DNA from: DAITPV01 sp050692555
GTDB taxonomy: Bacteria; Actinomycetota; UBA4738; CALAEC01
Assembly (NCBI GenBank): GCA_050692555.1
Contig: JBOGVS010000046.1
Location: 1 to 21,134, forward strand
Length of the DNA: 21,134 bases
Reading direction: 5' to 3'
The notes under the pieces were generated by a model. That model saw only the letters and a program-made list of their open reading frames with translations, searched no databases and was not told where the DNA came from. Positions 7,363 to 15,369 of this stretch are shown here, in pieces. Each line of letters opens with the position of its first letter. Within the stretch, counting starts at the first letter, position 1. The position numbers and the translations under genes are program-made.

Positions 7363-8309
7363 CGGTTCTGCTTGGCCTTCCCCGAGCTGGGATCCATCAG
7401 CAGCCGCCGGGTCTGGACCGCCGCGAACGCGCCGGCGGGGATGGACTTCAGTTCATCGAGGACCTGGTTCGGCCACTCGTTCCCCTCGTTGGCGGCCCCG
7501 CCGAAGAACCAGTTGGACCCGTTGTCGGCCACGATCAGGCCGTAGCGTTTCATGGCCTTGAGGATCACTCGTGTCTCCGCATGGAACCCGGAGATCCTGA
7601 AGCCCTTCTTGAGCCGGAATCGAGCTCCCATCGGCGGCAGTGACCGGTCCCGCCGGGCCCCCGCCTGGTGGCGAGCCGGCCAGATGAATCGCTCGTCGGT
7701 CTGCTCGGCGGTGACCCGGATGGCGTGGTCGATGACCCCGGCCTCCACCTCGTCGCGGCGGATCAGGCCGGCCAGGATGGGGAGGCCCGCGGCGTCGGCG
7801 GACGTCCACGTGGCCGGCCGGAGGGCGTTCGACCTCAGGTCCCAGATGGCTCCCGAGCCCGCCTGGGGAGCCCCGCCGTTCCAGTCGAAGTCGTACAGCT
7901 CGTAGAGCCGGCACTCGTCGCGCTGGACCACCAGCACGTGGCGGTCGCTGCCGTTCTCCACCCAGGACATGTCGTCGACGGGGTAGGGGCCGGGATCGCT
8001 CTCCCCGGCGTACAGGAAGTCGACCGCAACTTTCGGTTGCCCGGCGTCCTCCACGTTGAACGGGATCCCGTAGGGTTCCGCCGGATCCCCGGAAGGGCCG
8101 AAGTCTGGGTGGAGCAGGTTCCCCCGTCCCCCCATGGCCTGGATCCACTGGTCGCCCCGGCGATGCTTGGGGAGCTTGCGGATCTCCGAGTGCCACACGT
8201 TGTCCCGGGGGAACAGGTCGCAGGACGTCCCCGGAGCGGGGATCGCCCCGGCCGGAAGCGGGACCCCGGAGAGCACCAGGAGGGCCAGGCCGGTCCGCAG
8301 GAGCCGCAT
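7359..8309 (-). CDS. Conserved secreted protein of unknown function
   Basis: 316 aa from ATG 8309. Residues 1-22 are a signal peptide (MRLLRTG, Leu-rich core, ending PAGA). The mature part starts with a Cys-containing segment, CDLFPRDNVWH (30-40), and has motifs I associate with a widespread actinobacterial exported family without an assigned function: HPDFG (67-71), ESDPGPYP (103-110), DRHVLVVQRDECRLYELYD (122-140), GSGAIWDLRSNALRP (151-165), TSADAAGLPIL (169-179), IDHAIRV (193-199), IWPARH (209-214), LPPMGARFRLK (224-234) and ADNGSNWFF (261-269). The many invariant-looking Trp, Asp, His and Arg residues suggest an enzyme or a carbohydrate-facing beta protein, but I cannot name an activity. 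It lies between pth and mfd on the opposite strand, sharing CTAG with the pth stop. Confidence 0.85.
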   Translation of the reverse strand: MRLLRTGLALLVLSGVPLPAGAIPAPGTSCDLFPRDNVWHSEIRKLPKHRRGDQWIQAMGGRGNLLHPDFGPSGDPAEPYGIPFNVEDAGQPKVAVDFLYAGESDPGPYPVDDMSWVENGSDRHVLVVQRDECRLYELYDFDWNGGAPQAGSGAIWDLRSNALRPATWTSADAAGLPILAGLIRRDEVEAGVIDHAIRVTAEQTDERFIWPARHQAGARRDRSLPPMGARFRLKKGFRISGFHAETRVILKAMKRYGLIVADNGSNWFFGGAANEGNEWPNQVLDELKSIPAGAFAAVQTRRLLMDPSSGKAKQNR

Positions 8310-8315
8310 CCCCGG

Positions 8316-8321
8316 ATTATC
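8316..8321 (-). promoter_or_regulatory. -10 element of the secreted-protein gene
   Basis: GATAAT on the minus strand ends 6 nt before the ATG at 8309. There is no Shine-Dalgarno sequence between them, so a leaderless mRNA is the simplest reading. Confidence 0.45.
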
Positions 8322-8341
8322 GACCGAACTCGGCAGGCCGC

Positions 8342-8369
8342 TTGAGCACTGACGTTTTCGTCGGATAAT
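8342..8369 (+). promoter_or_regulatory. Promoter of mfd
   Basis: TTGAGC at 8342-8347 and GATAAT at 8364-8369, 16 nt apart, lie about 50 nt before the mfd start. This divergent gap of 110 nt therefore carries two outward-facing GATAAT elements, one per strand. Confidence 0.45.
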
Positions 8370-8419
8370 CGGGAGAGAGACAGGCCGGGTCCGGCGGACC
8401 GCGGCCTGTTCGTGCTGCG

Positions 8420-11400
8420 ATGAGAGAGCTGCTGCAACCGCTGATCGAGAGCGAGGGCTTCCAGCGCGTGCTGGCCGGGCCCGGTCCTCGCCTGGCCAGG
8501 TCCGACCCGCCCGGACAGCCGTACGTGGTGGCCGCCCTGGCCGAGGCGGTCGGGGCGCCGGTCCTGGCCGTGGCCCCCGGGCCCCGCGAGGCGGAGGCAC
8601 TGGCCGAAGGGGTGGGAGCGTTCCTGGGCCCGGTCCGGGTGGCCGTGTTCCCGGCCTGGGAGGCCCTACCGATCGAGGGCATCAGCCCGGGCCCCGAGGT
8701 CGCCGCCCGCCGGGCGGAAGCCGCGCGGCGACTCCGGGAGGCGGACGGCGCCTTCGTGGTCGTCGCTCCGGTGGGGGCGGCCCTCCAGCGGGTGGTGCCC
8801 GGCCTGGGGGAACGTCCCCCGCTGGCCCTCGAGGCGGGGATCGAGATCCCGCCGGACGCCCTGGCCGACCGGCTGGTGGCGCAGGGATACCGGCGCGCCG
8901 ACCTGGTGGCCCACCGGGGAGAGTTCGCGGTCCGCGGAGGAACCGTGGACATATTCCCCGGTACCGGCGCTCGTCCGATCCGCCTGGAGTACGCCGGCGA
9001 CGAGGTCGAGCGGCTGCGCGAGTTCTCCGCCGCCACTCAGACATCGGCGGGACCCACCACGCGCGCGGAGATCCACCCGGTCCGGGAGCTCCTTCCGGAC
9101 GAGATGGTGCGCCGGGCGGCCCGGGAGGCTGTGGCCGGTGCGAAGGGGAGACTCCGCGACGCCCTGGAACGGGTGGGAGAGGGGTTGTTCTTCGAGGGCA
9201 TGGAGCAGGTGATCCCGTTGCTGTTCGACCGGATGCCGGTGCCAGCGGACCTCCTCCCGGAGAGCGGGTGGGTGGCGCTGACGTCGGCCCGTCGAACGGT
9301 GGATCGGGGGGAGTCCACCGTGGCGGAGGCTGAGGCCCTAGCCGAGGCCACCGGTTGGAAGGGACCCTCGGCCGTGGCCGCCCCGGAGGCCGCGCTCGGG
9401 GCCAGGCCCCGCCTCGATCTCACCGAGTTCGCCGAGGGCGAGGACCTGGGGATCCAGGGATGGGGTGGGCTCTCCGGAGAGCGACTGGCCGACCGGGCCG
9501 CCCGGCTGGTGAAGGACGGATACCGGCTGGCGGCCGCGGCGGCCGGCCGGGGCAGCCTGGAACGGGTCCGGGAGGTCCTGGGCCCGGCCGGAGACGCCGC
9601 GATCCTGGTCGAGGGCCCCGGCCTCCTCGAGGGGTTCGTGTTTCCCCAGGGACGGGTGGCCGTCGTGGGCGAGGACGACCTGTTCGGCCACCGGCGCCGG
9701 GCCCACACCCCCCCGAGGGTGAGCGGCCGGCCCGCGGCGGCGTTCGCCGCGGAGATGGCGCCCGGCGACTTCGCGGTCCACCGGGTGCACGGGGTGGGCC
9801 GCTACCTGGGGATGGTCCGCCGGCCGGTCGGCGGTGCGGAGCGCGACTACCTCCTGCTGGAGTACGCGGCCGGTGACCGCCTGTACGTGCCTGCGGACCA
9901 GGTGGATGCCGTGGCCCGGTACGTGGGCGGCGAGCAGCCTCGGCTCCACCGTCTTGGCTCCAGTGACTTTCCGCGGGCCAAGGCCCGGGTCCGGCGAGCG
10001 GTCCGTGACATGGCCGGTGAGCTGGTGCGTCTGTACACCGCCCGGATGTCGGCTCCAGGACACCCCTTCGCCCCGGACACGCCATGGCAACGGGAGCTCG
10101 AGGACGCCTTCCCACACCAGGAGACCAGGGACCAGATGGCGGCCATCGATGACGTGAAGCGGAGCATGGAGTCGGCCGCTCCGATGGACCGGCTGATCTG
10201 CGGGGACGTGGGCTACGGCAAGACCGAGATCGCCGTGCGGGCGGCGTTCAAGGCCGTGATGGACGGGAAGCAGGTGGCCATCCTGGTGCCCACCACGCTC
10301 CTGGCCGAGCAGCACTACGTGACGTTCTCCGAGCGATACGCACCGTTCCCGGTGCGCGTGGAGATGGCGTCCCGGTTCCTGTCCCGGGCCGAGCAGCGCC
10401 GGATCCTGGACGACGTGGCCGCCGGCAAGGTCGACGTGGTGATCGGCACGCATCGTCTTCTCTCCACCGACGTGGAATTCAAGGACCTCGGGCTCCTGGT
10501 GATCGACGAGGAGCAGCGGTTCGGGGTGGCTCACAAGGAGCGTATGAAGAGGCTTCGGGTGAGCGTCGACGTGCTGACGATGACCGCCACCCCGATCCCC
10601 CGGACCCTGGAGATGGCCCTGTCGGGGGTCCGGGAGATGAGTGTGGTGGACACCCCGCCGGAGGACCGGCAGCCGGTGCTCACGTACGTCGGTCCCTTCG
10701 AGGAAGAGGTGGCCCTGGGTGCGGTTCGCCGGGAGCTCCGTCGGGGCGGCCAGGTGTTCTGGGTCCGGGCCGACGTCCGCTCGATCGACGGGTTCGCTTC
10801 GCGCCTTGCCCAGAAGATCCCGGAGGCCAGGATCGGCATCGCCCACGGGCAGATGGACGAGGCCCTCTTGGAGAAGACCATGCTGGGATTCTGGAACGGC
10901 GAAGCCGACGTGCTGGTGTGCACCTCGATCATCGAGTCCGGGCTGGACGTTCCCAGCGCCAACACCTTGATCGTGGATCGGGCTCACCGGTTCGGCCTCA
11001 GCCAGCTGTACCAGCTGCGCGGCCGGGTGGGACGCTCGGCCGAGCGAGCCTTCGGCTACCTGTTCTTCCCGCCCGCTCACCAGCTCACCGACGAGGCCCA
11101 CGAGCGCTTGGCGGCGATCAGCCGGCTGACCGCGCTTGGCTCGGGGTTCCAGGTGGCCATGCGAGACCTGGAGATCCGGGGGGCCGGCAACCTCCTGGGC
11201 GCCGAGCAGCACGGGCACGTCTCCGCCGTCGGGTTCGACACCTACGCCCGGATCCTGGGCGAGGCGGTGGCCGAGATGAAGGGGCAACCCCTCCCAGAAG
11301 TGGAGGAGATCCGGATCGAGCTCCCGGTCCGGGCCTTCCTGCCCGTTGACTGGCTGGGACAGGAACGGTTGCGGCTGGAGCTGTATCGGCGGATCGCCGA

Positions 11401-11716
11401 CGCCATGGCCGACGAGAAGCTCGACGCGATCCGGGGGGAGGCCGAGGATCGGTTCGGTCCGCTTCCCCAGGAAGCCGAGACCCTGGTCTCGTTGGCCCGC
11501 CTCCGGGTAGCCGGCCGCGAGCTCGGGGTGGAGGAGATCGGCACCTATCGCAACCAGGTGCGGATCCGTCCGATCGAGGTCCCGGAGGATCGCGTGCTGC
11601 CGGAACGGGCCACGTATCACCGGGTGACCAAGACCCTGAACCTCGACCCGGAGCCCCGCGACATGGGGCCCGGGCTGCCGGGGTGGGTGCGCTCCAAGCT
11701 GAAGGCCGTCGTCTAG
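8420..11716 (+). CDS. mfd: Transcription-repair coupling factor
   Basis: 1098 aa, ATG start without an obvious Shine-Dalgarno site. Mfd is a double-stranded-DNA translocase that pushes stalled RNA polymerase off lesions and recruits UvrA. The N-terminal part (about 1-430) is the UvrB-like and linker region. About 445-510 is the CarD-like RNA-polymerase interaction domain (PGDFAVHRVHGVGRYLG, then RLYVPADQVD). The translocase motor follows with Walker A CGDVGYGKTE (Lys601), DEEQ box 696-699, TATPIPRTLEMA, HGQMDE and the QLRGRVGRS motif VI region. The C-terminal TRCF domain closes the protein (EEIRIELPVRAFLP). Length is near the usual 1150-1200 aa, with the shortening in the N-terminal part. The following lipoprotein gene begins 10 nt after its TAG. 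Confidence 0.97.
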   Translation: MRELLQPLIESEGFQRVLAGPGPRLARSDPPGQPYVVAALAEAVGAPVLAVAPGPREAEALAEGVGAFLGPVRVAVFPAWEALPIEGISPGPEVAARRAEAARRLREADGAFVVVAPVGAALQRVVPGLGERPPLALEAGIEIPPDALADRLVAQGYRRADLVAHRGEFAVRGGTVDIFPGTGARPIRLEYAGDEVERLREFSAATQTSAGPTTRAEIHPVRELLPDEMVRRAAREAVAGAKGRLRDALERVGEGLFFEGMEQVIPLLFDRMPVPADLLPESGWVALTSARRTVDRGESTVAEAEALAEATGWKGPSAVAAPEAALGARPRLDLTEFAEGEDLGIQGWGGLSGERLADRAARLVKDGYRLAAAAAGRGSLERVREVLGPAGDAAILVEGPGLLEGFVFPQGRVAVVGEDDLFGHRRRAHTPPRVSGRPAAAFAAEMAPGDFAVHRVHGVGRYLGMVRRPVGGAERDYLLLEYAAGDRLYVPADQVDAVARYVGGEQPRLHRLGSSDFPRAKARVRRAVRDMAGELVRLYTARMSAPGHPFAPDTPWQRELEDAFPHQETRDQMAAIDDVKRSMESAAPMDRLICGDVGYGKTEIAVRAAFKAVMDGKQVAILVPTTLLAEQHYVTFSERYAPFPVRVEMASRFLSRAEQRRILDDVAAGKVDVVIGTHRLLSTDVEFKDLGLLVIDEEQRFGVAHKERMKRLRVSVDVLTMTATPIPRTLEMALSGVREMSVVDTPPEDRQPVLTYVGPFEEEVALGAVRRELRRGGQVFWVRADVRSIDGFASRLAQKIPEARIGIAHGQMDEALLEKTMLGFWNGEADVLVCTSIIESGLDVPSANTLIVDRAHRFGLSQLYQLRGRVGRSAERAFGYLFFPPAHQLTDEAHERLAAISRLTALGSGFQVAMRDLEIRGAGNLLGAEQHGHVSAVGFDTYARILGEAVAEMKGQPLPEVEEIRIELPVRAFLPVDWLGQERLRLELYRRIADAMADEKLDAIRGEAEDRFGPLPQEAETLVSLARLRVAGRELGVEEIGTYRNQVRIRPIEVPEDRVLPERATYHRVTKTLNLDPEPRDMGPGLPGWVRSKLKAVV

Positions 11717-11719
11717 AAT
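11714..11719 (+). promoter_or_regulatory. -10-like element of the SurA/PrsA-like gene
   Basis: TAGAAT includes the mfd stop codon TAG and ends 7 nt before the GTG at 11727. No Shine-Dalgarno site exists in the 10-nt gap, so an internal leaderless promoter is plausible. Confidence 0.4.
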
Positions 11720-11726
11720 CCGCCGC

Positions 11727-12707
11727 GTGCGACGCGCCCTCCTCCTGTTCCTGACGGCTCTGGTCCTCACCGGATGCGGTGACCTCCTCAACACCGCGGC
11801 GGCCACGGTCGACGGCCACAAGATCGACGAGGACCAGTTCAACAGAGAGCTGTCGTTCCTCCTGGCCGATCCCCGGCTGGCGTCCCAGCTCCCTCAGGGA
11901 GAGGAGGGTGAGCTCCAGCGGCAGGAGCTGGCCCGGAACTACCTGACGTTCCTGATCCACCAAGAGCTGGTGCAGGAGTTCGCCGACGGCCGGGGGATCG
12001 ACGTCCCAGGCGAGGAGGTCGACGCACAGCTCGGCGAGAACATCGCCGAGCTCGGCGGCGAGGAGGCCTTCGCCGACGTGCTTCGAGACGCGGGTGTCAC
12101 CGAGCTGGATGTCCACGAGCTCATCGAGAAGCAGCTCCTGCGAGAGGAGGTGGCCACCGCCGTGGCCTCGGAGCAGGCCACCGAGGAGATCCTCCGGCAG
12201 CAGTACGAGGACCGGATCCTGGAGTTCTCCCAGGTGCACACCGCCCATATCCTGGTGAACTCGGAACGGGAGGCCGACCGCCTGCTGCGCCGGGCCACCC
12301 CGGAGACCTTCGGCGAGCTGGCCCGCCAGTTCTCCCAGGACACCGGCTCGGCGCCGAACGGCGGCGACCTTGGAGTTCAGCGAGCCTCCGACCTGCTGGT
12401 GCCGTTCGCCCGCGCCGCGCTGCGGATCGACGTAGGTGAGATCGGCGGGCCGGTGCAGACCGACCTGGGCTACCACCTGATCTACGTGATCGACAAGCAG
12501 ATCCAGCCGTTCGAGCAGGCCCAGGAACGGATCCTCCAGGAGATCCGCGGGCAGGTGTTCACGGACTGGCTGGTGGAGCGGGTGCGAGGAGCCGACATCA
12601 AGGTGAACCCCCGCTACGGGTACTTCGACGAGACCAGCGGCCAGGTCCTCGAGCGCACCTCGACCACCCCGCTCACGGACGAGCCGCCGGTTCAGGTCGA
12701 GCCGTGA
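11727..12707 (+). CDS. SurA/PrsA-like peptidyl-prolyl isomerase lipoprotein
   Basis: 326 aa, GTG start. Residues 1-17 are a lipoprotein signal with lipobox LTGC (Cys17 lipidated), so the protein should be anchored on the outer face of the cytoplasmic membrane. About 25-145 is a helical SurA N-type chaperone segment (VDGHKIDEDQFNREL). About 168-256 is a parvulin (PPIC rotamase) domain: VHTAHILV, FGELARQFSQDTGSAPNGGDLG, VGEIGGPVQTDLGYHLIYV. The tail after 290 is Thr/Pro-rich. By family it folds exported proteins, which fits a genome with large secreted repeat proteins. It is squeezed between mfd and mazG (10 nt and 4 nt gaps), which suggests co-transcription in addition to its own -10 element. 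Confidence 0.92.
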   Translation: MRRALLLFLTALVLTGCGDLLNTAAATVDGHKIDEDQFNRELSFLLADPRLASQLPQGEEGELQRQELARNYLTFLIHQELVQEFADGRGIDVPGEEVDAQLGENIAELGGEEAFADVLRDAGVTELDVHELIEKQLLREEVATAVASEQATEEILRQQYEDRILEFSQVHTAHILVNSEREADRLLRRATPETFGELARQFSQDTGSAPNGGDLGVQRASDLLVPFARAALRIDVGEIGGPVQTDLGYHLIYVIDKQIQPFEQAQERILQEIRGQVFTDWLVERVRGADIKVNPRYGYFDETSGQVLERTSTTPLTDEPPVQVEP

Positions 12708-12711
12708 GGCC

Positions 12712-13560
12712 TTGACCGGGACGGGCGACCCCCTGCCCCAGATCCCCACGGGTCCGGTGCCCTCCCGGGCCGGGGGAGCCCGCCTGCTTGATCTGGTTCG
12801 AGTGGTGGCTCGCTTACGGGCTCCGGACGGATGCCCGTGGGACCGGGCCCAGACCCACCGGAGCCTTCGCCGGCACCTCCTCGACGAGGCTTACGAGCTC
12901 ATCGACGCCATCGAGGAGGACGATCCCGGGCGGCTCGAGGAGGAGCTGGGCGACGTCCTGCTCCAAGCGGTGTTCCACGCCCAGATGGCTGCGGATGACG
13001 GAGTCTTCGACATCGACGACGTCGCCGAGGTCACCGTGGACAAGCTGATCCGCCGCCACCCGCACGTGTTCGGTGACACCCGGGCGGACACCCCGGAACA
13101 GGTGTACGCGAACTGGGAGCGCATCAAGTCGGAGGAGAAGGGTGGCCATGCTGCGATCGACGCGGAGATCCCGCGCGCGCTGCCGGCGCTTCTGGCCGCC
13201 CAGAAGGTCCAGCGGCGAGCGGCGGGCCGGGGGTTCGACTGGGCCGAGCTTGCCGGGGCGGTCGACAAGGTGCGAGAGGAGCTCGCGGAGCTGGAGGAGG
13301 CCGCCGAGCCTCGGGCGGGGCAGGACCGGGAAGGGCAGGCCAAGGACGCGCTGGAAGGGGAAGTGGGGGACGTCCTGTTCGCGGTGACCGCGCTGGCCCG
13401 GAAGCTCGGCGTCGACGCCGAGAGCGCCCTTCGCTCCACCATGCGGACGTTCGTGAAGCGCTTCGAGGCCATGGAGGAGGGTGTACGGGCGGAGGGCCTC
13501 CAGCTCGATGCGTTGCCTGAAGAGGAGATGCTTCGACGGTTCCGCGATGCTGGTCGATGA
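12712..13560 (+). CDS. mazG: Nucleoside triphosphate pyrophosphohydrolase MazG
   Basis: 282 aa from TTG 12712; GTG at 12757 (267 aa) is an alternative and neither has a convincing ribosome site. MazG hydrolyses (d)NTPs to NMP and pyrophosphate, removing aberrant nucleotides. Two all-alpha MazG repeats are visible. The N-terminal one has GCPWDRAQTHRSL (40-52), DEAYELIDAI (58-67), EEELGDVLLQ (76-85) and RRHPHVFGD (114-122). The C-terminal one has GRGFDW, EELAELEEA, EGEVGDVLFAV (215-225) and FVKRFEAME (247-255). The acidic ExxxE and ExxD-type metal ligands are present in both. It starts 4 nt after the lipoprotein stop. The mfd-mazG-eno neighbourhood is conserved in actinobacteria. Confidence 0.93.
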   Translation: MTGTGDPLPQIPTGPVPSRAGGARLLDLVRVVARLRAPDGCPWDRAQTHRSLRRHLLDEAYELIDAIEEDDPGRLEEELGDVLLQAVFHAQMAADDGVFDIDDVAEVTVDKLIRRHPHVFGDTRADTPEQVYANWERIKSEEKGGHAAIDAEIPRALPALLAAQKVQRRAAGRGFDWAELAGAVDKVREELAELEEAAEPRAGQDREGQAKDALEGEVGDVLFAVTALARKLGVDAESALRSTMRTFVKRFEAMEEGVRAEGLQLDALPEEEMLRRFRDAGR

Positions 13561-13681
13561 GCTCCTCCCGAAGTTGGATGTCGACCAGAAGGAGTGGCCG
13601 AGGGCCGCCCTCCTGAAGGCTCCCCGCGTCGTCCGAGGGACCTTCGCATGGGCAAATCCACGGATCGCCTCGGCGCCGACC

Positions 13682-13687
13682 TAGAAT
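13682..13687 (+). promoter_or_regulatory. eno: -10-like element of eno-ftsB
   Basis: TAGAAT ends 10 nt before the eno ATG at 13698, with no Shine-Dalgarno site between. The preceding mazG-eno gap (13561-13697) holds no gene I accept. Confidence 0.45.
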
Positions 13688-13697
13688 CGTCTGCGCC

Positions 13698-14978
13698 ATG
13701 CCGTCGATCGAGCGGGTCCACGCGCGCGAGATCCTCGACTCCCGTGGAAACCCCACCGTGGAGGTCGAGGTCGAGCTCGAGGACGACGCCTATGGCCTGG
13801 CGGCCGCTCCGTCCGGCGCCTCCACCGGGGAGCACGAGGCGGTCGAGCTCCGCGACGGCGACCCCAAGCGATACGGAGGCAAGGGCGTCCTGAACGCCGT
13901 TCGCAACGTGATCGACGAGATCGGCCCCGCACTCGGCGGTCTCGAGGCTCTCGACCAGCGCGAGGTCGACCGGGTCATGCTCGACCTCGACGGAACGCTG
14001 GACAGGTCACGGTTGGGAGCGAACGCCATCCTCGGCGTCTCGCTGGCGGTGGCCCACGCGGCCGCCGGATCGAGCGGAGTTCCGCTGTGGCGGTATCTCG
14101 GAGGTCCGTCGGCGCATCTGCTGCCGGTTCCCATGTTCAACGTGGTGAACGGAGGGGCCCACGCGGACAATTCGCTCGACGTCCAGGAGTTCATGCTCGT
14201 TCCAGTGGGTGCGGCTTCGTTCGCCGAAGCCGTTCGGTGGGGCAGCGAGTGCTTCCACGCCCTGAAGGCCGGCCTGAAGGAGCGGGGCCTAGACACCGGG
14301 GTCGGCGACGAGGGCGGGTTCGCCCCCGATCTGCCCGGCGCTCAGGCCGCCTGTGAGCTTCTGGTCGAGGCCATCGGGAGCGCGGGACTGGAACCCGGCG
14401 ATGAAGTGGCCCTGGCTCTCGACGTCGCCGCCAGCGAGGTCGCCGACCAGGGAAAGTACTCGCTCGACGGCGCCTCCCGGAACGGCGACGCGATGATCGC
14501 GTACTACGAGGAGCTCTTGGGATCCTTTCCCATCGTCTCGCTCGAGGATCCGCTGGCCGAGGATGACTGGGAAGGATGGCGGACGGCCACCGAGGCCCTG
14601 GCCGGCAGGACACAGCTGGTCGGCGACGATCTGTTCGTGACGAACCCTCAGCGCCTGGCCCGCGGCACTGAAGAGGCCGTGGCCACCGCGATCCTGGTGA
14701 AGCCGAACCAGATCGGAACGCTGACCGAGACCCTCGACGTGGTGAGCCAGGCGGTGCAGGCGGGGTACGGCCGGGTGATCTCCCACCGCTCGGGGGAGAC
14801 CGAGGATGTGACCATCGCGGACCTGGCCGTGGCCACCGGGGCAGGACAGATCAAGGCGGGGGCTCCATCCCGCGGTGAGCGGACGGCCAAGTACAACCGG
14901 CTGCTCCGGATCGAGGAAGACCTGGGTGAGTCGGCCCGATTCGCCGGGGTCACGCCGTATCGGAGGCTGGCGAAGTGA
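13698..14978 (+). CDS. eno: Enolase
   Basis: 426 aa. Interconverts 2-phosphoglycerate and phosphoenolpyruvate in glycolysis. The start MPSIERVHAREILDSRGNPT is canonical. Active-site features: SGASTGEHEA loop (39-48), GGAHADN (152-158), catalytic Glu205 in GDEGGFAP, Mg ligands Asp242, Glu283 (SLEDP) and Asp310 (GDDLF), catalytic Lys335 in LVKPNQIGT, the signature SHRSGETED (362-370) and Lys386 in QIKAGAPSR. Nothing is missing and the length is typical. Its TGA overlaps the GTG of the ftsB-like gene by 4 nt, the arrangement seen across Actinomycetota. Confidence 0.98.
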   Translation: MPSIERVHAREILDSRGNPTVEVEVELEDDAYGLAAAPSGASTGEHEAVELRDGDPKRYGGKGVLNAVRNVIDEIGPALGGLEALDQREVDRVMLDLDGTLDRSRLGANAILGVSLAVAHAAAGSSGVPLWRYLGGPSAHLLPVPMFNVVNGGAHADNSLDVQEFMLVPVGAASFAEAVRWGSECFHALKAGLKERGLDTGVGDEGGFAPDLPGAQAACELLVEAIGSAGLEPGDEVALALDVAASEVADQGKYSLDGASRNGDAMIAYYEELLGSFPIVSLEDPLAEDDWEGWRTATEALAGRTQLVGDDLFVTNPQRLARGTEEAVATAILVKPNQIGTLTETLDVVSQAVQAGYGRVISHRSGETEDVTIADLAVATGAGQIKAGAPSRGERTAKYNRLLRIEEDLGESARFAGVTPYRRLAK

Positions 14979-15304
14979 ACGCGGAGGCTGGAGCGGAACG
15001 TGGGCGGCTGAGGATCACTGGTCGCGCCGTGGTCCTCGCCGGAGTGGTGGTGTTGCTGGGCATCGCATCCGTCGGCGTGCTGCGACAGTTCTTCGACCAG
15101 CGAGCGGAGATCGACCGGCTGGAACGCCAGGTCGAGGCTTTGGTCGAGGAACGCGGCGACCTGACCCGGCAGATCGAGCGGCTCCACGATCCCGAGTACC
15201 TGGAGCGGCTGGCCCGCGAATGCCTGGGGATGGTCAGGCCGGGCGAGATCGCCTTCGTGGTGCCCAGCGAGGAAGGCGAGAGCGCCGAGCCGTCGCGCTG
15301 TTGA
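14975..15304 (+). CDS. ftsB: FtsB/DivIC-family septum formation protein
   Basis: 109 aa from GTG 14975, which overlaps the eno stop and has GGAGG 8 nt upstream. A single-pass inner-membrane protein: short basic cytoplasmic N-terminus, membrane segment at about 17-36, then an extracytoplasmic coiled coil at about 41-71 (LERQVEALVEERGDLTRQIE), and the family ending DPEYLERLARECLGMVRPGE (72-91). By family it joins FtsL and FtsQ in the divisome. The position directly after eno supports the assignment. The symbol is by family and synteny; DivIC is the equivalent name in Firmicutes. Confidence 0.9.
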   Translation: MNAEAGAERGRLRITGRAVVLAGVVVLLGIASVGVLRQFFDQRAEIDRLERQVEALVEERGDLTRQIERLHDPEYLERLARECLGMVRPGEIAFVVPSEEGESAEPSRC

Positions 15305-15313
15305 CCAGGCGCG

Positions 15314-15342
15314 TTGACACCTTCCCGGCCTGCGCGTATCAA
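15314..15342 (+). promoter_or_regulatory. Strong sigma-70-type promoter before the propeller/RTX gene
   Basis: A perfect -35 element TTGACA (15314-15319), a 17-nt spacer and TATCAA (15337-15342). A purine-rich AGGGGG ends 8 nt before the ATG at 15370. This is the best consensus promoter in the window and makes the secreted-protein gene independent of eno-ftsB. Confidence 0.75.
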
Positions 15343-15369
15343 TAGGAAGCGGAAAAGGGGGTAGTTCGC

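Noticed and set aside
9338..11842. Very long open frame antisense to mfd (834 codons)
   Set aside because: High-GC third-position bias opens antisense frames. The sequence is His/Gly/Pro/Arg-rich with no domain, and mfd on the other strand is complete and unmistakable.
13547..13684. 45-codon open frame between mazG and eno
   Set aside because: No ribosome site, no recognisable domain, and it overlaps the mazG end. Its stop codon is part of the eno -10 element. Not enough to call a gene.
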